From Hemileia vastatrix (Eukaryota; Basidiomycota; Pucciniomycetes; Pucciniales; Zaghouaniaceae): a stretch of DNA of 64,000 bases. The notes beneath the pieces were generated by a model that saw only the letters and a program-made list of their open reading frames with translations, was not told the origin of the DNA and did not search any database. The stretch spans positions 17,127,185-17,191,184 of the forward strand of contig JASXTE010000004.1 in NCBI GenBank assembly GCA_030280995.1, given 5' to 3'. Shown here in pieces: positions 1 to 8,865 of the stretch (within the stretch, counting starts at the first letter, position 1; every line of letters starts with the position of its first letter). Both the position numbers and the translations under genes were made by a program.

Positions 1-2286
1 GCCTAACCTGACATGCTCAGCTGTACCCATCAGCTCTGTTGCATGCCCTCCAATACCTCTGAGGTTTCCCCCAGTTCCACTTTTAATTGGCAAGCCTATA
101 CTCGTCGCTTGCTCCAATGAAATTAAATTAATTTGAGACCCTGAATCGACCAAGGCCTTTACTTCTTTACCATTAAGAGTTACCACCAGGTAACCCAGGG
201 GAGCGGAAAAATGTGTATCTACATCTTCCCCAAACTTTTCAGCATTTTCACAAATATATTCCACCTCTCCAGTGGAAACCCGACGCCTCGTCAAATGCTT
301 CTTTTGCTTTTCAGCAAGCGCCGGACTAATCGTAAATAACTCCCCTAAAGATAAGGGAATCTGAAGTTGATTCACCCTATTCAAAACTGCGTCCATCGCA
401 TTAGCTTGACCGGAAACTACTGGCCGCTCATACTGGACCTTTGATTTAACAACCTTGGCCCTGGGTACCTCTTGAGGTCCAACCGAGCCATCTTCACCCC
501 CCATTATAACATCTTCACTTTCTATAACCCTAACTCCGTCACCAGCTTCTTGCACTAATCCTGATCCATCGCTAGTCCTTCTTACACCCTCCATTGGGAT
601 GGGACCGCTAAAACTTGGTCTGGGTAGAGACGCCAACGGTACGTCCTCCTCAGAATCCGAATCGTCCTCTGGCATAGGCTCACCATTTAAATCAAACTTG
701 CCATAACTAGGGGGCCCCATATCAGCAATCCCCTTCTGCATTTTATATAATTCGTCCTTAGAGTAAGGGTTCAATTTGTTGGCGGCAGTTTGAGCACTAG
801 AATTCTTGTCCTTAGAGTAAGGGTTCACTTTGTTATTGGCCTTGCCAGGATTAGCCCTCAATTGGCTCTGAATGCTACTTTTCGCCTTAGTAGCAGCTGC
901 TCTTCTAGCAGCATTAAAATCATATTCGCCAGCCATACAGCTACCCTCCACCTGGGCAACCGTCGCCAGCTCTAAACCACCAAAAGAAGTAGAAAATGTG
1001 GCTTTACTGACCTCTTTCTCTTTACCTTTGTCAGCTTTTCCACCATTACCGTTACCATTTTTGCCACCCTTGGCATTAACATCTTCATCCGTCACCTCTT
1101 CAAATCTGGCTCTCCTTTCAGCCGTTAAACTTCTTCTGACCAAATCAGAAGGAGACTGTCCATCACTGGGCTTGATGAACGAACCATCAGGAAATTTATA
1201 AACTTTACCATCAAATAAAACTCGCCCAGCATCCATATCCTTATCAAGAGCAAAACAAACTGTTGCTCTGTGCCCTCTCCTATTACAATAGGAGCACACC
1301 TTTGGCTCATCATAGCCACCTCTATAATTACTACCACCATTCCCACCATTTCTCCCATTGCCTGGGAAGCGGTTACCGTTGTTATTGCCATTATAATTTC
1401 GACGTTCATAACCTCTAGACTGATAAGAAGTCGACGTCGACGAAGAAGCGATTGGGGCCTTACTGGCCTTTTGAGTCTCTTGGACAAATATCTTTAGCTG
1501 TTTCGTTAAATCGGCCAAGTGATCGACCATCTTGTTGTCTACATTGCCCTCAACTTTTGCAGCAGGAACACCCATTTGTGCCTTCTTGGCCTCCTGGGCT
1601 TTGACCATAATATCGTTGTTCTCCGCCAAAACTTCGCTAACCTTACTGACATATTGAGTGCAAGACTCTTGATACTTGTCCAACGCTAATAACTTTAGAT
1701 GGGCTTGGATGTTCTCTTTAATAACCTCCAGAGCCGGTAACTTCTGCTCACCGTTTGGCAGTTCCTTCATTAAATTCTTTCTTGAGAGATCCTTCAAGAC
1801 GTCCATTCGAATATCCCTACTGCATGCTGACCAAAACAAATCTTTTGCTTGATTTTCATGCACTAATTCATCCACCAAAATAAGATATTCTACCACTTCA
1901 TCAAACTGAACACAAAGTTTTTTGAAGTCCACCATTGAAGAAACACCACCTTTAGCTTGCCAGTCACCTACAATTTTGTTGAGGTCCATCATAGTAAACC
2001 TAACACCCCATCTATCAACCATAGCTTTAGAAAGCTTAACCCAATCCTTGTCCTTAAATGCCTGCATAGCAATAACCTCTTTTTCCACCTCCCTATCAGC
2101 AATAAAAAATCTAACTTGCTTCACCATGTCCACATGGGAAGCACCATCAACAGCAGCAGCAGCTTCATACCTGCTAATGAACCATTTAACCTCCTCCCCA
2201 TCAAACTTTGGGCCATCCCAAGAAACAATTCTAACTGAGGGAGTAAGAGGGTTAGAAGATCCAGAAGCAACAGCAGAAGAAGACAT
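1..2286 (-). CDS. gag-pro: Gag-protease polyprotein of Ty3/gypsy element E1 (partial, open to window edge)
   Basis: I translated this strand by hand. From the ATG at 2286 the frame stays open for 762 codons and leaves the window at base 1 without a stop. The N-terminal third is a retrotransposon capsid-like region (SWDGPKFDGEEVKWFISRYE near residues 22-41). A CCHC zinc knuckle (CSYCNRRGHRATVC, residues about 331-344, bases 1255-1296) follows a Gly/Asn-rich stretch. An aspartic protease motif, ALVDSGSQINLIS, lies near residue 714. Gag packages element RNA and the protease matures the polyprotein. It aligns along its length with the Gag-PR of element E2 (19612-21993), but unlike that copy it has no stop. 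A primer-binding site and LTR sit directly upstream in the right order. Reverse transcriptase and integrase should lie beyond the left edge. Start choice: the E2 ATG is at the equivalent place. Confidence 0.9.
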   Translation of the reverse strand, partial: MSSSAVASGSSNPLTPSVRIVSWDGPKFDGEEVKWFISRYEAAAAVDGASHVDMVKQVRFFIADREVEKEVIAMQAFKDKDWVKLSKAMVDRWGVRFTMMDLNKIVGDWQAKGGVSSMVDFKKLCVQFDEVVEYLILVDELVHENQAKDLFWSACSRDIRMDVLKDLSRKNLMKELPNGEQKLPALEVIKENIQAHLKLLALDKYQESCTQYVSKVSEVLAENNDIMVKAQEAKKAQMGVPAAKVEGNVDNKMVDHLADLTKQLKIFVQETQKASKAPIASSSTSTSYQSRGYERRNYNGNNNGNRFPGNGRNGGNGGSNYRGGYDEPKVCSYCNRRGHRATVCFALDKDMDAGRVLFDGKVYKFPDGSFIKPSDGQSPSDLVRRSLTAERRARFEEVTDEDVNAKGGKNGNGNGGKADKGKEKEVSKATFSTSFGGLELATVAQVEGSCMAGEYDFNAARRAAATKAKSSIQSQLRANPGKANNKVNPYSKDKNSSAQTAANKLNPYSKDELYKMQKGIADMGPPSYGKFDLNGEPMPEDDSDSEEDVPLASLPRPSFSGPIPMEGVRRTSDGSGLVQEAGDGVRVIESEDVIMGGEDGSVGPQEVPRAKVVKSKVQYERPVVSGQANAMDAVLNRVNQLQIPLSLGELFTISPALAEKQKKHLTRRRVSTGEVEYICENAEKFGEDVDTHFSAPLGYLVVTLNGKEVKALVDSGSQINLISLEQATSIGLPIKSGTGGNLRGIGGHATELMGTAEHVRLG

Positions 2287-2444
2287 CCCAATAAGTAATG
2301 AAAAGCGTTAACAATCAATAAAATAACAAGCCTCTTGCAGGCCAATAACAAAAATCCAATTAGAGTTCCAGAAAATAAGCCTCTTGCAGGCTAATAACGT
2401 TCTTGATCCAAGTAAGTCTTTTAAAGAAAGCTAGAGAAATCGAA

Positions 2445-2461
2445 CCCCACGTTGGGCGCCA
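2445..2461 (-). other. Primer-binding site of element E1
   Basis: On the minus strand this reads TGGCGCCCAACGTGGGG. It begins with TGG, complementary to a tRNA CCA end, and lies 4 bases inside the LTR. The same 17 bases, with the same 4-base spacer, occur at 19525-19541 in element E2. The primer tRNA is not assigned. Confidence 0.85.
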
Positions 2462-2465
2462 ACTA

Positions 2466-3236
2466 TGGTAAGGTAAACTCTTACAGTCGCCTTGCTGTAA
2501 GCAGAATCCGGAGGAGATATGTGGATTTAGCTGAAAACCCTGTCCTTCCAATAAAAATAACAAAGTAGGTGTTCTAAATCACTAAGCTAACCAATCTACT
2601 TGGATCCGATTTATAAAATAATGAAACTCTAAAATAATTAACGCTTATTGAGATTTAAATAAAAGTGGCTGTTGAGAAAAGAAATACTGATAACAACAAT
2701 TAAGGTGTACCAGTGAAAGATCTGAAAAGATTGACTTTTATGTTTTTATAATAATTTGAATTTTTATGAGACAGCAATAATCAAGTCCCAGCGATGAAGA
2801 CCTTTCTAAAGATACCCTGTATGAAGTGTTATTTAAACTGTTGAATTGTATTTCTAAAATGTTATGTAAAAAATAATAATGTTATAAGGGTATTACAAGT
2901 TATTTTAATTTGTTGAGTAATAAAAAATGAGACTGTGGTAGTTAATGATTAAGCTGTATGATGTGTTCCCCCCTCTCAATTTCGAGTTTGAGAAGCGCTT
3001 AAGTATTCCTAGTCACGTGCCTAAGTTTTCCCCTCCAGAGCTCTTCCAGAGTCAATCCGGAGCCGGAACGGATTCCGTACGGAGTCCGTACGGAGTCAAA
3101 GCGGAGTCCGTACGGAGTCCGTACGGAGTCGAAACGGAGTCCGTCCGGACTTCCGGACTCAATTTAGAACCTTAAAACCATAATAAAAAATCTAGAAAAA
3201 TTACACATAATAGAGCTACTTCCCCTTTACCTACCA
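2466..3236 (-). repeat. 5' LTR of Ty3/gypsy element E1
   Basis: The boundaries are inferred from terminal inverted repeats. The inner end, next to the primer-binding site, reads TGGTAAGGTAAA on the plus strand; the outer end reads TTTACCTACCA, so on the element strand the LTR starts TGGTAGGTAAA and ends TTTACCTTACCA. Length is 771 bp. It holds an unusual block at about 3057-3160 of tandem CGGAGTCCGTA units. The partner 3' LTR is outside the window, so the ends cannot be confirmed by comparison. Confidence 0.7.
3057..3160. repeat. Tandem CGGAGTCCGTA repeat block inside E1 LTR
   Basis: About 100 GC-rich bases consist of repeated GGAGTCCGTAC units with variants GGAGTCAAAGC, GGAGTCGAAAC and GGACTTCC. 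The units are partly self-complementary (ACGGAGTCCGT is nearly a palindrome) and contrast sharply with the AT-rich surroundings. This may be a transcription-factor binding array in the LTR promoter region; function is inferred. Confidence 0.7.
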
Positions 3237-4763
3237 AACTAATTTTCGTAGTCTGCGCAGCTCTAATTACCCCGTTAAAATTCATCAAATTTAAGTAATT
3301 TTTGAAAACGTAAATATTCCTATAAAACTTTAAAATTCATTTAAAAATATAAGAAAAATAGTAAAAATTCTGGGAAAATTTCCCAAGGTTCTTGAGTGAC
3401 TCGACTTAATACTTATAAATTTTCCAGACCGTAAAAATAAGTTTTCTCCGTAAAATAAATTGTTTTCGTGTAGGCATTCGCTCGTGACCAATTTCTTCAT
3501 ATTTAAAACTCAAATAAATTAAATAAACCCTTTTATATATAAAAAAATAATAACGCCAATCTTGCATGCTGTAATAACTCCATTCACATACTTAGGTGCC
3601 GTACTAAACTTTAGGCTACCACAACGGGCATCGCTGATGCAAGTAATGCGCCTTGCATACAACTTTCATTTCTGCTGCATGCAGCGCGCATTGCATGTGC
3701 TGCCCATATCTCATGCAGCTGACTTGATATCAGCTGCATGAGATATGGAAGCGATTGTGCAACGCGCGTTACTTGCAGCAGCAACACGAGTTGCACACAG
3801 CTTTGGCCACCTCCCAGCCTAGTAAATTGGCTGGGAGGGTGGCAAATGTTACAGCAAGCAATAAAAGTCGCTTTTAGCAACTTTGATTGCCTGAAAGAGA
3901 CACTTCCAGCCTTGGGAAACCTGGCTGGAAGTACTAAATTGCAATGTAAGGGACCCAAGCCAATATCAATGGCTTGGGTCTTAAATTAAGGTTTCCAAAA
4001 AGCAGCCAGTATAAATCTGGCTGCAATAAAAAGTAAATTATCTATTTAAAATACATAAATAAATAAAAATTTGTTCAAAAAGATATACAAAGCTCTGCAG
4101 CCAGTTATAAACAGCCTTCCATTGATACACATAAAAACAAAATCAAATGTTGCTTTCAGAAACATTGGCCATGTTTTGATATTTTGAGCCAAGTAAGGCC
4201 AGGAAAAAGGCCAAGGCATAAAAATTGCACAATTAAAAATCTACCAATTTAATATGGTGGGGAGGTTCATATTTTAGAAATAGGTGGTGCACATTATAGT
4301 TCTCTTTAAAAAAATTTGAAAATGAATTAATTTTGACGCAATGTAAATTTAAATGTGATGAGTGTATGTTTTTTAGCTACGTGAAACATGGTAGCTAGAA
4401 TTATGTGGTGTCAATTTTTTTTAGATGTGAAATTCAGCATTCCACAAACGTTCATCTGTACAACATGCAGCCAAGTAAATTCTAGCTGGAATTAGTATAT
4501 GCATAGAAAAAAATGATCATGCTGTGTACACTGCCTTGGCAACATTATTCTTGGAATTTAGATGAAGTTTATCATATGACTTGAAGAGCTGAATTTTTTT
4601 GAAAATGAGATCAGTAAAAATTCATGATATCTACATCTGTTTGCCACCCAATTTATTTTTCCTTTCTCTTTCTCACTTACCTTTTTCAAAAATTATCAAT
4701 CATATTTTTGCTTTATCATTTTGAATTATTGGTACTATTTTCTTGACCTTATCTGATTACCAG
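3237..4763. other. Non-coding stretch left of the solo LTR
   Basis: No credible gene. The 3628-4024 part is a cluster of inverted repeats (separate entry). The rest is AT-rich without a pattern I recognise. It probably belongs to the left flank or left subterminal part of composite transposon copy 1, but I did not find the expected CACTA-type terminus here. Confidence 0.5.
3628..4024. repeat. Cluster of eight inverted repeats (hairpins)
   Basis: Arms and loops read directly: 3628-3640 (GCATC/GATGC); 3674-3685 (perfect palindrome GCTGCATGCAGC); 3704-3722 with 3730-3748 (perfect 19-bp arms, 7-nt loop); 3757-3763 with 3790-3796 (GTGCAAC/GTTGCAC); 3806-3819 with 3829-3843 (14-bp arms, one bulged G, 9-nt loop); 3902-3911 with 3923-3932 (ACTTCCAGCC, 11-nt loop); 3952-3962 with 3970-3980 (GACCCAAGCCA, 7-nt loop); 4002-4009 with 4017-4024 (GCAGCCAG, 7-nt loop). 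The hairpins differ in sequence, so this is not a simple tandem repeat. The block is GC-richer than its flanks. Confidence 0.85.
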
Positions 4764-5854
4764 TGTGGTCTTCCAACATTGGAAGGGGCCTTTGTTGTGT
4801 GATTTGGCGCTGTTTGTGCATGTCTTAATTGACATCTGTTAAGGAATTGGGTATTTTTCTGGTTTTATTCCGTGGATACTGTGTCTGCGGGTATGTGGGT
4901 ACTATCATTTGATAGCCCTGGTTTTTCTCTATATTTTATGTCTTGTAGACATTTTTTATATTCTAAGTTTTAAGGGGTCATTTCCTCATTTTTCATTTAT
5001 AAAAGATTGCTGTTTAATTTTGTGGTTCGTGTTTTACAGGCTAACCTTAAGTCTTAGGGTTAAGTATTTAGTACCATTGGATAGAGCTAATTTTTCTTTA
5101 TATTTCATGTCTCAATGTTGTTATAGTGAAATTCCATGTTTTAAAGGTTTTAGTAGTTGTAGCTAATTTATCTAAGTAGATTAGTGGTTTTTATTGGTTT
5201 TCTGGCTTCAGGGAGGCTGGGCCGCTTCAGGCGGCATCTCCGATGTCGGGCGGCCCGCCCGCCTCTGTTTTAGGAGGTTGTGAGCGCTTCAGGAGAGTTT
5301 TTTATGCAATTTGGCGGGTACAGGCGTCAGATTGGTGGGTGCGCATGGGCTCTAAGTTAGTGGTCTGTGTGTACATAGTGAATAAGACAGTTTGGGGCAA
5401 CCTTAATTATCATACAACCATCTGGAGGTGATATCCTTGTTCCTCACTCAGTTTTCACTGTTTTCTGGCCACAATTGGCTGTGTTTGTTGCAAGTGAGTT
5501 CTTCATTTAACTTAACTTTGGCAACTTTTTTCTCTGTTATAGTCTTGCAAGCTATAGCAAGTATTATTGCTGTCTCTGGTGTGGATTTGCAGCCTACATC
5601 AAGTATCTTTGCTGTCTCTGGTGTGGACTTTGTTCTACATTTCTGTTCTTTGGTCTGGTAGCCTATCTGGGGACTACTTTCTTGGCTCATCAAGCAGTCA
5701 AGTGTGTTAAACAGGAGCTTTAGCAAAACAGGAACCAACTTACTTTAGCAAGTAAATCTCACTCTATTTTTCTAAAGGGACAGGGGATTTTCTCTCTGGT
5801 TTTTCTCCAACTCCCTTGGTCAAGGCTATAGCTAGTACTATAGGATTGTCTACA
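4764..5854 (+). repeat. Solo LTR of Ty3/gypsy family E2
   Basis: The 1091-bp sequence starts TGTGGTC and ends GTCTACA and closely matches the two LTRs of the full E2 element (18428-19520 and 30375-31465) over its whole length. No internal element sequence follows, so it is a recombined solo LTR. It is bounded by a 4-bp target duplication: CCAG at 4760-4763 and CCGG at 5855-5858, differing by one G/A transition. It contains an imperfect tandem duplication near 5556-5637 (GCTGTCTCTGGTGTGGA twice). Confidence 0.93.
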
Positions 5855-6864
5855 CCGGTAAGCAAATTTTTCTTTCTATTGCATTTCATATCATTTTGGT
5901 TTGTTACTCTTTTTTACACTTTTGACAAGTTAATCTAATGATTCTATTTCCGAATTTATTTTTATGGTATCTTTTACTGTACCCTTTCGATTCATTATAA
6001 AAATATTCTTTTTCAGTTAACTTAAAGTTTTTTTATTTGTTTGTCAATTTACTTTTCTTTATTCCTTATCAAAAATTTTCAATTTATTTATCTAACCATT
6101 TATTTTTTAAAACAGTAATTATAAAATAAACTTTATAATTAATTTTGATCAATCAGCTACAAATGGAAGAAGATTTTATAGACACGTAAGTTCATGTTTT
6201 GCCTATTATTTTTCTATATTTCTTTAATACTTTCTCAACCATTATATTATTAATATGAAAAGTAAAACATCATCTCATACTTGCTGAAAGCATACAGGAT
6301 AATGTTTTGCTTTTCATAATAATAATTAGATAGTTTGTACTTTAACTTTAATTTATTGATTTTTAAGTTGTTTCAAAGTCTCATACTTGCTGAAAGCATA
6401 CAGGACAATGCTACAATTTAAAAATTAATAATTTTTTGAAGTATAACTTTCTAAGTCAATATATTGGTCAGAGAAATATTTTTCATTTTATATATGTGGA
6501 TATGATAATTCTTTAAATTTTTTAATATTACTAGTGTATTGGAGTTATACTTTCATTATAATACCAATATTAAGTGTAGAGCCAAATCTTGTACTTGCTG
6601 AATGCATACAGGATAAAGTTGAACTCTTTATATGTATAATTTAATAAAGTATACATTTGAAACACTTTCTTAATATTTGAAATAAAGAAAAAGTATATAA
6701 ATTTACTAATATGTAGATATGCTAACTTTTGTATTTCTAATATTGAAGATATGATAAAGTTAAAGGTATCATTGACTGATAATTGAAATTATGTTACTAT
6801 TTTTTAATTTTTGATTTTTTTCTATTTTAAATCCAAATTGAGTTCTCTTAGTATTGAACCATCA
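5855..6864. other. Upstream region of TET/JBP-like copy 1
   Basis: AT-rich and mostly without coding signal. A possible small first exon lies at 6163-6185: an ATG with eight codons running into GTAAGT at 6186; this is tentative. Three copies of a 32-bp motif lie between 6273 and 6618 (separate entry). Confidence 0.4.
6273..6618 (+). repeat. Three dispersed copies of a 32-bp motif
   Basis: Copies at 6273-6304, 6379-6410 and 6587-6618 share the core ACTTGCTGAAAGCATACAGG (third copy: TGAATGCATACAGG) in the same orientation, spaced 106 and 208 bp. The core can fold as TGCT-GAA-AGCA. Between them the sequence is not conserved, so the motif itself appears to have been kept or amplified. It could be a subterminal transposase-binding motif or a promoter element; undetermined. 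Confidence 0.75.
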
Positions 6865-8071
6865 ATGAGTAACAATTTGAAAAAAAAACAGCCAGGGAAG
6901 AACTCTAACAATAGGTGGGCCAAAGACATTTCTACTGGAATGAAACTTGTAAAAGCTCTTGGAATGGATACAAATGGGAAGAAGCCACATTTCTACGCAC
7001 GATCTTTTGCAAATAATATGACAAATTGCAATAATTATTACAATTTTTTTCCTGGCTGTAGTATTTATAAACCAAAAGGTGTCTTAATACATAATGTTCT
7101 TGTGCAGACTTTTGAAATTCATGAGCTCATAGAACTAGATATGTTAGAAGCTACGGTGCAATGCATTAAGGATCTTTCTTACTGCGAACATGAAATTACA
7201 AATAATGGTTATCATCAAAGAGCTGGTGGTTTTGGAAAAATGTTTGGTGGTGGCTTTATTTTAGATAGGAAGAAATCTTTATATATTCGTAAGTATCACT
7301 TTTTTTAATTTAAATACTGAATTTTTGAATGCTTTTACTTGCAGATGAATACACTGATAATATTTTATGCACGTATGAATATAAAAAAGAATGAAGAGGA
7401 TTGCAATGTACTTTGAATATTTTTTTAAAAAAATATCATATGTAAAGTAAAACGAGGCAACTAATCTTTGTGCATAACTTGGTATTCCTGGATTTTCAAA
7501 AGTTTATAGTGAAGAAGAGGGTGTACCATTTTCTAGTAATTTAACTTGGACATCTTGAGCAAATGGTAATGGGTTCTCCAATGAGGTTCATCGTGATAAG
7601 GATGCAAGTGAGTATACTTTAGGAATATTTTTTCCTTAAGATACAGAAAACAATACCATTCATATGAAGTACAATAAGACCCAACCATGACAAACAGGTG
7701 GAGAACTTATGTTTCCCGAAATTCAAAGTAAAATCCACTTTTAAGCAACTAATGGAATAACAGTGACGTTATGGCCTGCCAATCAACAGATGCATTTTAC
7801 CTCAAGATGTCACGAAATTCATGGCTTCACAAGGATAGGTTATTCTATTCAAATCAGCACAAGAATTTTTCATGCTATAGAAAAGCTTAATATTTTCGAT
7901 ATTGATATTTCAGAGTACTTAGAAATTAAAGAAGAAAAAGATAGGTATAAATATTTTATTAGTGCTTTGAGAGTTTTTTTGAAAAGAGATGACTTAATAG
8001 AGGAAGAAATAGAATCAGCAAAGTATTATTTATCTAATGTTAAGACGAATCTAAAAAATTTTGATAATTAA
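6865..8071 (+). pseudogene. TET/JBP-like 2OG-Fe(II) dioxygenase relic, composite element copy 1
   Basis: TET/JBP enzymes oxidise methylated pyrimidines in DNA, using Fe(II) and 2-oxoglutarate. The match is motif-based. An HxD iron motif (EVHRDKDASEYTLGIFF; His 7589-7591, Asp 7595-7597) follows a GNGFSN lead-in. A GGELMFPE strand comes next, then WPANQQMHFTSR with the distal His at 7793-7795, and FTRIGYSIQ with the likely 2OG-binding Arg at 7831-7833. The N-terminal exon (LDMLEATVQCIKDL, DRKKSLYI) ends at an intron, 7289-7344, conserved in copy 2. In-frame stops at 7637 (TAA), 7688 (TGA) and 7742 (TAA), a TGA before the HxD block and frame disruption after the intron show it is dead. The ATG at 6865 is the best start; an upstream exon is possible. 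Its neighbour is gene A on the opposite strand. Confidence 0.75.
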
Positions 8072-8865
8072 ATATTAAAAATTTATATCATATTTACACA
8101 ACTTAATGTGATTTTAAACATGATAAATACTGGGAGTAGCTGTAACATTTTCAGTTGTGATGATTAAAGTATTATCTATTTTTTTTATTTGTGAAATAGA
8201 ATAATTTTTTTTCATAATATTATAAGAAAATTTGATTTACTTTTGAGGAAATATATAAGTTGTGAAATCTTTAAATGTCATTTTTATTGAAATGTTAGCA
8301 AAGGTTCTAAAATACAAAAACTATAATTAAGAATTTGAAATATATTAGCCATAAAAATGTGCTTTTAATGCTACCAAATTAACTGTATAGTATTTTAGGT
8401 CAAAAAAGCTTATTAATAAAAAAGTTAATAATAAAGAGTTGATGAAAGAATTTTGAATAAAAAATAGATTAAATTGTATTTTTTTAAGAATAAACACATT
8501 TAATTATTTAAGTTGTTCTACTTCTGATTAAAAATGATACAATCAATAAAAAAATTTGTAATAATTAATAGATTATTTAATATTAAAGGTTAGTAACAAA
8601 ACTAGAGCAGTTATCATATTTTTATATAAACAATAAAATATTTAAGAATTTAATACAAGTATTTGAAATAATATAAGTAGATTTTAAAATCTTTGTTATT
8701 GCTGGACTTACAATAATTTTTTTAATAATTAATTTAGAAAATCATGTCAAAGGTTTCTTAATAAATTTCAAAGATGGTCACATATTTGACACATTTGAAG
8801 GGAAATAACTTGAATTATACAAGATAAATCATATACACAGAACTTTATATATACATGTTGGAATA
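8072..8865. other. Intergenic AT-rich spacer between TET/JBP-like and gene A, copy 1
   Basis: The two genes converge on this 0.8-kb spacer. I see no gene, repeat or terminus in it. Confidence 0.5.

Noticed and set aside
872..2311. Plus-strand frames over the left 2.3 kb
   Set aside because: They are shadows of the continuous minus-strand Gag-protease frame.
3611..3989. Frames of 83 and 115 codons on both strands
   Set aside because: They overlap the hairpin cluster; stop codons are rare there only because the block is GC-rich.
4909..5166. Hydrophobic 85-codon frame in the E2 LTR, also at 18536-18829 and 30490-30777
   Set aside because: It is open in all three LTRs, but that follows from LTR similarity; no LTR-encoded protein is expected and U-rich sequence gives hydrophobic frames by chance.
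5448..5738. Antisense 96-codon frame in the E2 LTR, also near 19140 and 31059
   Set aside because: Same reason: shared only because the LTRs are homologous; it includes an internal tandem duplication of LTR sequence.
6811..8071. KDZ-type transposase as the partner of the TET/JBP-like gene
   Set aside because: KDZ transposases are the usual TET/JBP partners, but the transposase here has the Tnp2 signature (YW...MH...G..K.H and ERxNG-like), not the KDZ motifs.
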